Below, in pieces: positions 13,991 through 15,818 of a stretch of 15,818 nt of DNA. The stretch covers positions 1-15,818 of the forward strand of contig JAGYMN010000023.1 in the NCBI GenBank assembly GCA_018400395.1, in the 5' to 3' direction. The position numbers and the translations under genes were made by a program. Position 1 is the stretch's first letter. Each line of letters begins with the position of its first letter. The stretch comes from Actinomycetota bacterium (GTDB lineage Bacteria > Actinomycetota > Humimicrobiia > Humimicrobiales > Humimicrobiaceae). The notes beneath the pieces are model-generated. The model saw nothing but the letters and a program-made list of their open reading frames with translations. It had not been told where the DNA came from and made no database searches.

Positions 13991-15818
13991 TCAAAAGTCT
14001 TCCGGACTAATGTAATCGCCCTTTTCATCCCTTATTGACTCAAGCTTTTTCTTTTGATCTTCAAGAATATCAAATAGTTTCTCAGGTATACCGGGTCCCG
14101 AATCCCTATATATGTTTATGATCCTTTTTATTTTTGCCAGATTTTCGGGAATCCTTAATGTAAACTGATTTACATAATCTTCTAGATTGTATTCCTTATC
14201 AAGGTATTTTTTGAAAAGAATTTTTAGATCTCTGTATTCTGGTATATAACCTATGCCAATATCTATGCCATTTGATTTATTATTGACCCTTAATTCCATC
14301 CATTTTATCCATATAATCTTATCCAGCCTGGAATTTAAAAACTTTCTTCCTTTTTTGTCTTTCAGGAAATAATTTACAGAAAATATATGAGGGCAGCCAT
14401 CAAGACCCTCCCCGAATTTTATATTCATATCTATATATACTCCGAGCGGCACCGACAAAAAATCCATATTTGACATAGGATTGAAGGTTCTAACTCCTGT
14501 TTTACCAAGAGTAGCAGCTGTTGTTTCTGATTCTATTGCAGCCCCCATTGCTATGATACCATGGGCCCAGTCATAAGCTTCAAGCACTGGTACCAATGTA
14601 TCAGAATCCCTCCCGCCATAAATTATACCACCTATTTTTACACCATCAGGATCATCATACTCCGGGTCAAGATTTTCCATATCTTTTAAACTTATTGTAA
14701 ATCTTGCATTTTTATGCGATGGAGGTATTTCATTTCCCATGCTATCTTTTTTCCCGGGCCACCATTCTCCGGTATAATTAATTCCCTTATCGGGCACTTT
14801 TCCCGGTTTTCCTATCCAGAATACACTGCCATCATCTGTCTTTAATACATTGGAAAAAATTATCTCATTTTCCATATTTAATATTTTCCATATCATTGGA
14901 TCATCATCGGGGTTAATGTCCTTGATTATTCCAAATATACCTATTTCTGCATTTACAGCTCTCGCCTCTCCGCCTATATTTCTGATATATGCAATATCGT
15001 CACCTATTATGGTTTCACCCTTGAGCATAGCAGTCGAAGTCTTTCCGCACATAGATGGAAAAGCCCCTGCAAAATAAGTCACCCTATTCGATGGACCATG
15101 TATACCGGCTATAAACATATGCTCTGTAAGCCATCCCTCTTTATAAGCACGGTATATTGCCAGCCTCATTGCCAATTTTTTTAAACCTATTGTATTCCCT
15201 CCATACTGGGTATTCATAGAATATACTGTATCTTCCTGTGTATCTATATATATCCTTCTTTTCTCAACATTCCTGCTGACATTATTTTCCAATTCTCCTT
15301 CCGAATGTGCGAACTTTAAAAAATCTTTAAAGTCACCCCTTCTTCTAAATTCTTCATATCCCGGTCTGTACAGTATAATTTCTGAATGCGCTACGTAGCC
15401 TGAATCTGTTAATTGTACCGCGGGTATTGTAAATCGTGAATCAGCAGGACCAAGTGTAAATAGCACTACCAGAAGCTCCTTACCCTTCATTATGCCTGAC
15501 ATAATATTTTTTGTTTCTTCAAGTCCTTCATTCCTGTTCAATACATTAAAGCCTTTTCCTAGTTCAGAACCATTTTTTACAAGAAACTTTGTCATTCTCT
15601 TATCCCTGGCCTGATCATTTTCGCCGTCAAAATGTACTGTATGCCCATTTATTGATAGCTTTGACTCTTCATTATCCTTAATTGCTTTTTCTCTTATATA
15701 GTCAAAATCTTCTTTAGTATCATTGCAAACGAATATGGAATCAGGTTTTAATATATCAACAATTTCTGAAATAAAATCAAAGAGGTATTTATTATTAATT
15801 TCTTTAATTTTATTATAA
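13991..15818 (-). CDS. pckG: Phosphoenolpyruvate carboxykinase (GTP-type), 5' end beyond window
   Basis: The enzyme interconverts oxaloacetate and PEP with GTP (or another purine nucleotide) at the gluconeogenic branch point. The frame is open to the right edge. About 608 residues are visible, so the ATG at 15595 is internal. The 74 residues before it contain ILKPDSIFVCND, NGHTVHFDGENDQARD and other N-terminal features of the family. Numbered from ATG 15595, motifs are TQYGGN (129-134), LTEHM with a metal-site His, FPSMCGKTSTAML (179-191, the kinase P-loop), GDDIAYI (198-204), NARFTISLKD and the IIYGGRDSD stretch. The nucleotide-binding tail of animal and actinobacterial enzymes (WPGFG) is replaced by KFLNSRLDKIIWIKW, which recalls archaeal enzymes. 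The first one or two dozen residues are probably missing. Whether it is truly GTP-specific cannot be told from sequence. Confidence 0.93.
   Translation of the reverse strand, partial: YNKIKEINNKYLFDFISEIVDILKPDSIFVCNDTKEDFDYIREKAIKDNEESKLSINGHTVHFDGENDQARDKRMTKFLVKNGSELGKGFNVLNRNEGLEETKNIMSGIMKGKELLVVLFTLGPADSRFTIPAVQLTDSGYVAHSEIILYRPGYEEFRRRGDFKDFLKFAHSEGELENNVSRNVEKRRIYIDTQEDTVYSMNTQYGGNTIGLKKLAMRLAIYRAYKEGWLTEHMFIAGIHGPSNRVTYFAGAFPSMCGKTSTAMLKGETIIGDDIAYIRNIGGEARAVNAEIGIFGIIKDINPDDDPMIWKILNMENEIIFSNVLKTDDGSVFWIGKPGKVPDKGINYTGEWWPGKKDSMGNEIPPSHKNARFTISLKDMENLDPEYDDPDGVKIGGIIYGGRDSDTLVPVLEAYDWAHGIIAMGAAIESETTAATLGKTGVRTFNPMSNMDFLSVPLGVYIDMNIKFGEGLDGCPHIFSVNYFLKDKKGRKFLNSRLDKIIWIKWMELRVNNKSNGIDIGIGYIPEYRDLKILFKKYLDKEYNLEDYVNQFTLRIPENLAKIKRIINIYRDSGPGIPEKLFDILEDQKKKLESIRDEKGDYISPEDF

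Noticed and set aside
1..15818. CRISPR array, tRNA/rRNA genes, insertion sequences, toxin-antitoxin or defence genes
   Set aside because: No regularly spaced repeats, no tRNA-like cloverleaf, no transposase or integrase motifs and no paired small genes were seen. Nearly all the sequence is accounted for by recognisable housekeeping or metabolic genes.

Overview
The window is an AT-rich, tightly packed stretch of bacterial chromosome with no sign of mobile DNA, CRISPR, tRNA or rRNA. Positions 1-8934 form one long minus-strand gene train, read lemA > htpX > pdxS > pdxT > yebC > ruvC > ruvA > ruvB > queA > tgt > yajC > secD (secD is cut by the left edge). The order pdxS-pdxT-yebC-ruvC-ruvA-ruvB-yajC-secD is, from memory, the arrangement of Actinobacteria. 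queA-tgt between ruvB and yajC is the arrangement of Firmicutes and several deep lineages. Together with the AT-rich composition this points to an uncultured low-GC lineage, perhaps a deep, anaerobic actinobacterial one. That placement is an inference.

The minus-strand operon joins several housekeeping tasks: membrane protein quality control (LemA, HtpX), pyridoxal phosphate synthesis (PdxS/PdxT), a TACO1/YebC translation factor, Holliday-junction processing (RuvABC), queuosine tRNA modification (QueA, Tgt) and Sec translocon accessories (YajC, SecD). Junctions are overlapping or nearly so from pdxS to tgt. A good extended -10 element for the train lies at 9016-9024.

Positions 8935-9199 are a divergent promoter region. 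To its right, on the plus strand, lie an EF-G-like paralogue with Tyr in place of the catalytic His (real start 9200, not 9128) and, overlapping it by 4 bp, a membrane-anchored protein with an Ig-like and a CBM9-like domain. Next comes a DUF1015 protein with its own strong promoter. It converges on a GTP-type PEP carboxykinase (minus strand) whose reading frame stays open through the right edge of the window.

Points worth a second look: a possible AUA start codon for ruvB behind a very strong ribosome binding site; a YajC with an extra lipoprotein-like signal peptide; translational coupling of a cytoplasmic translation GTPase to a surface protein; the ParB/SerK-like DGHHR motif of the DUF1015 protein; and an archaeal-looking PEP carboxykinase. 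I see no clear-cut new defence or mobile system here.
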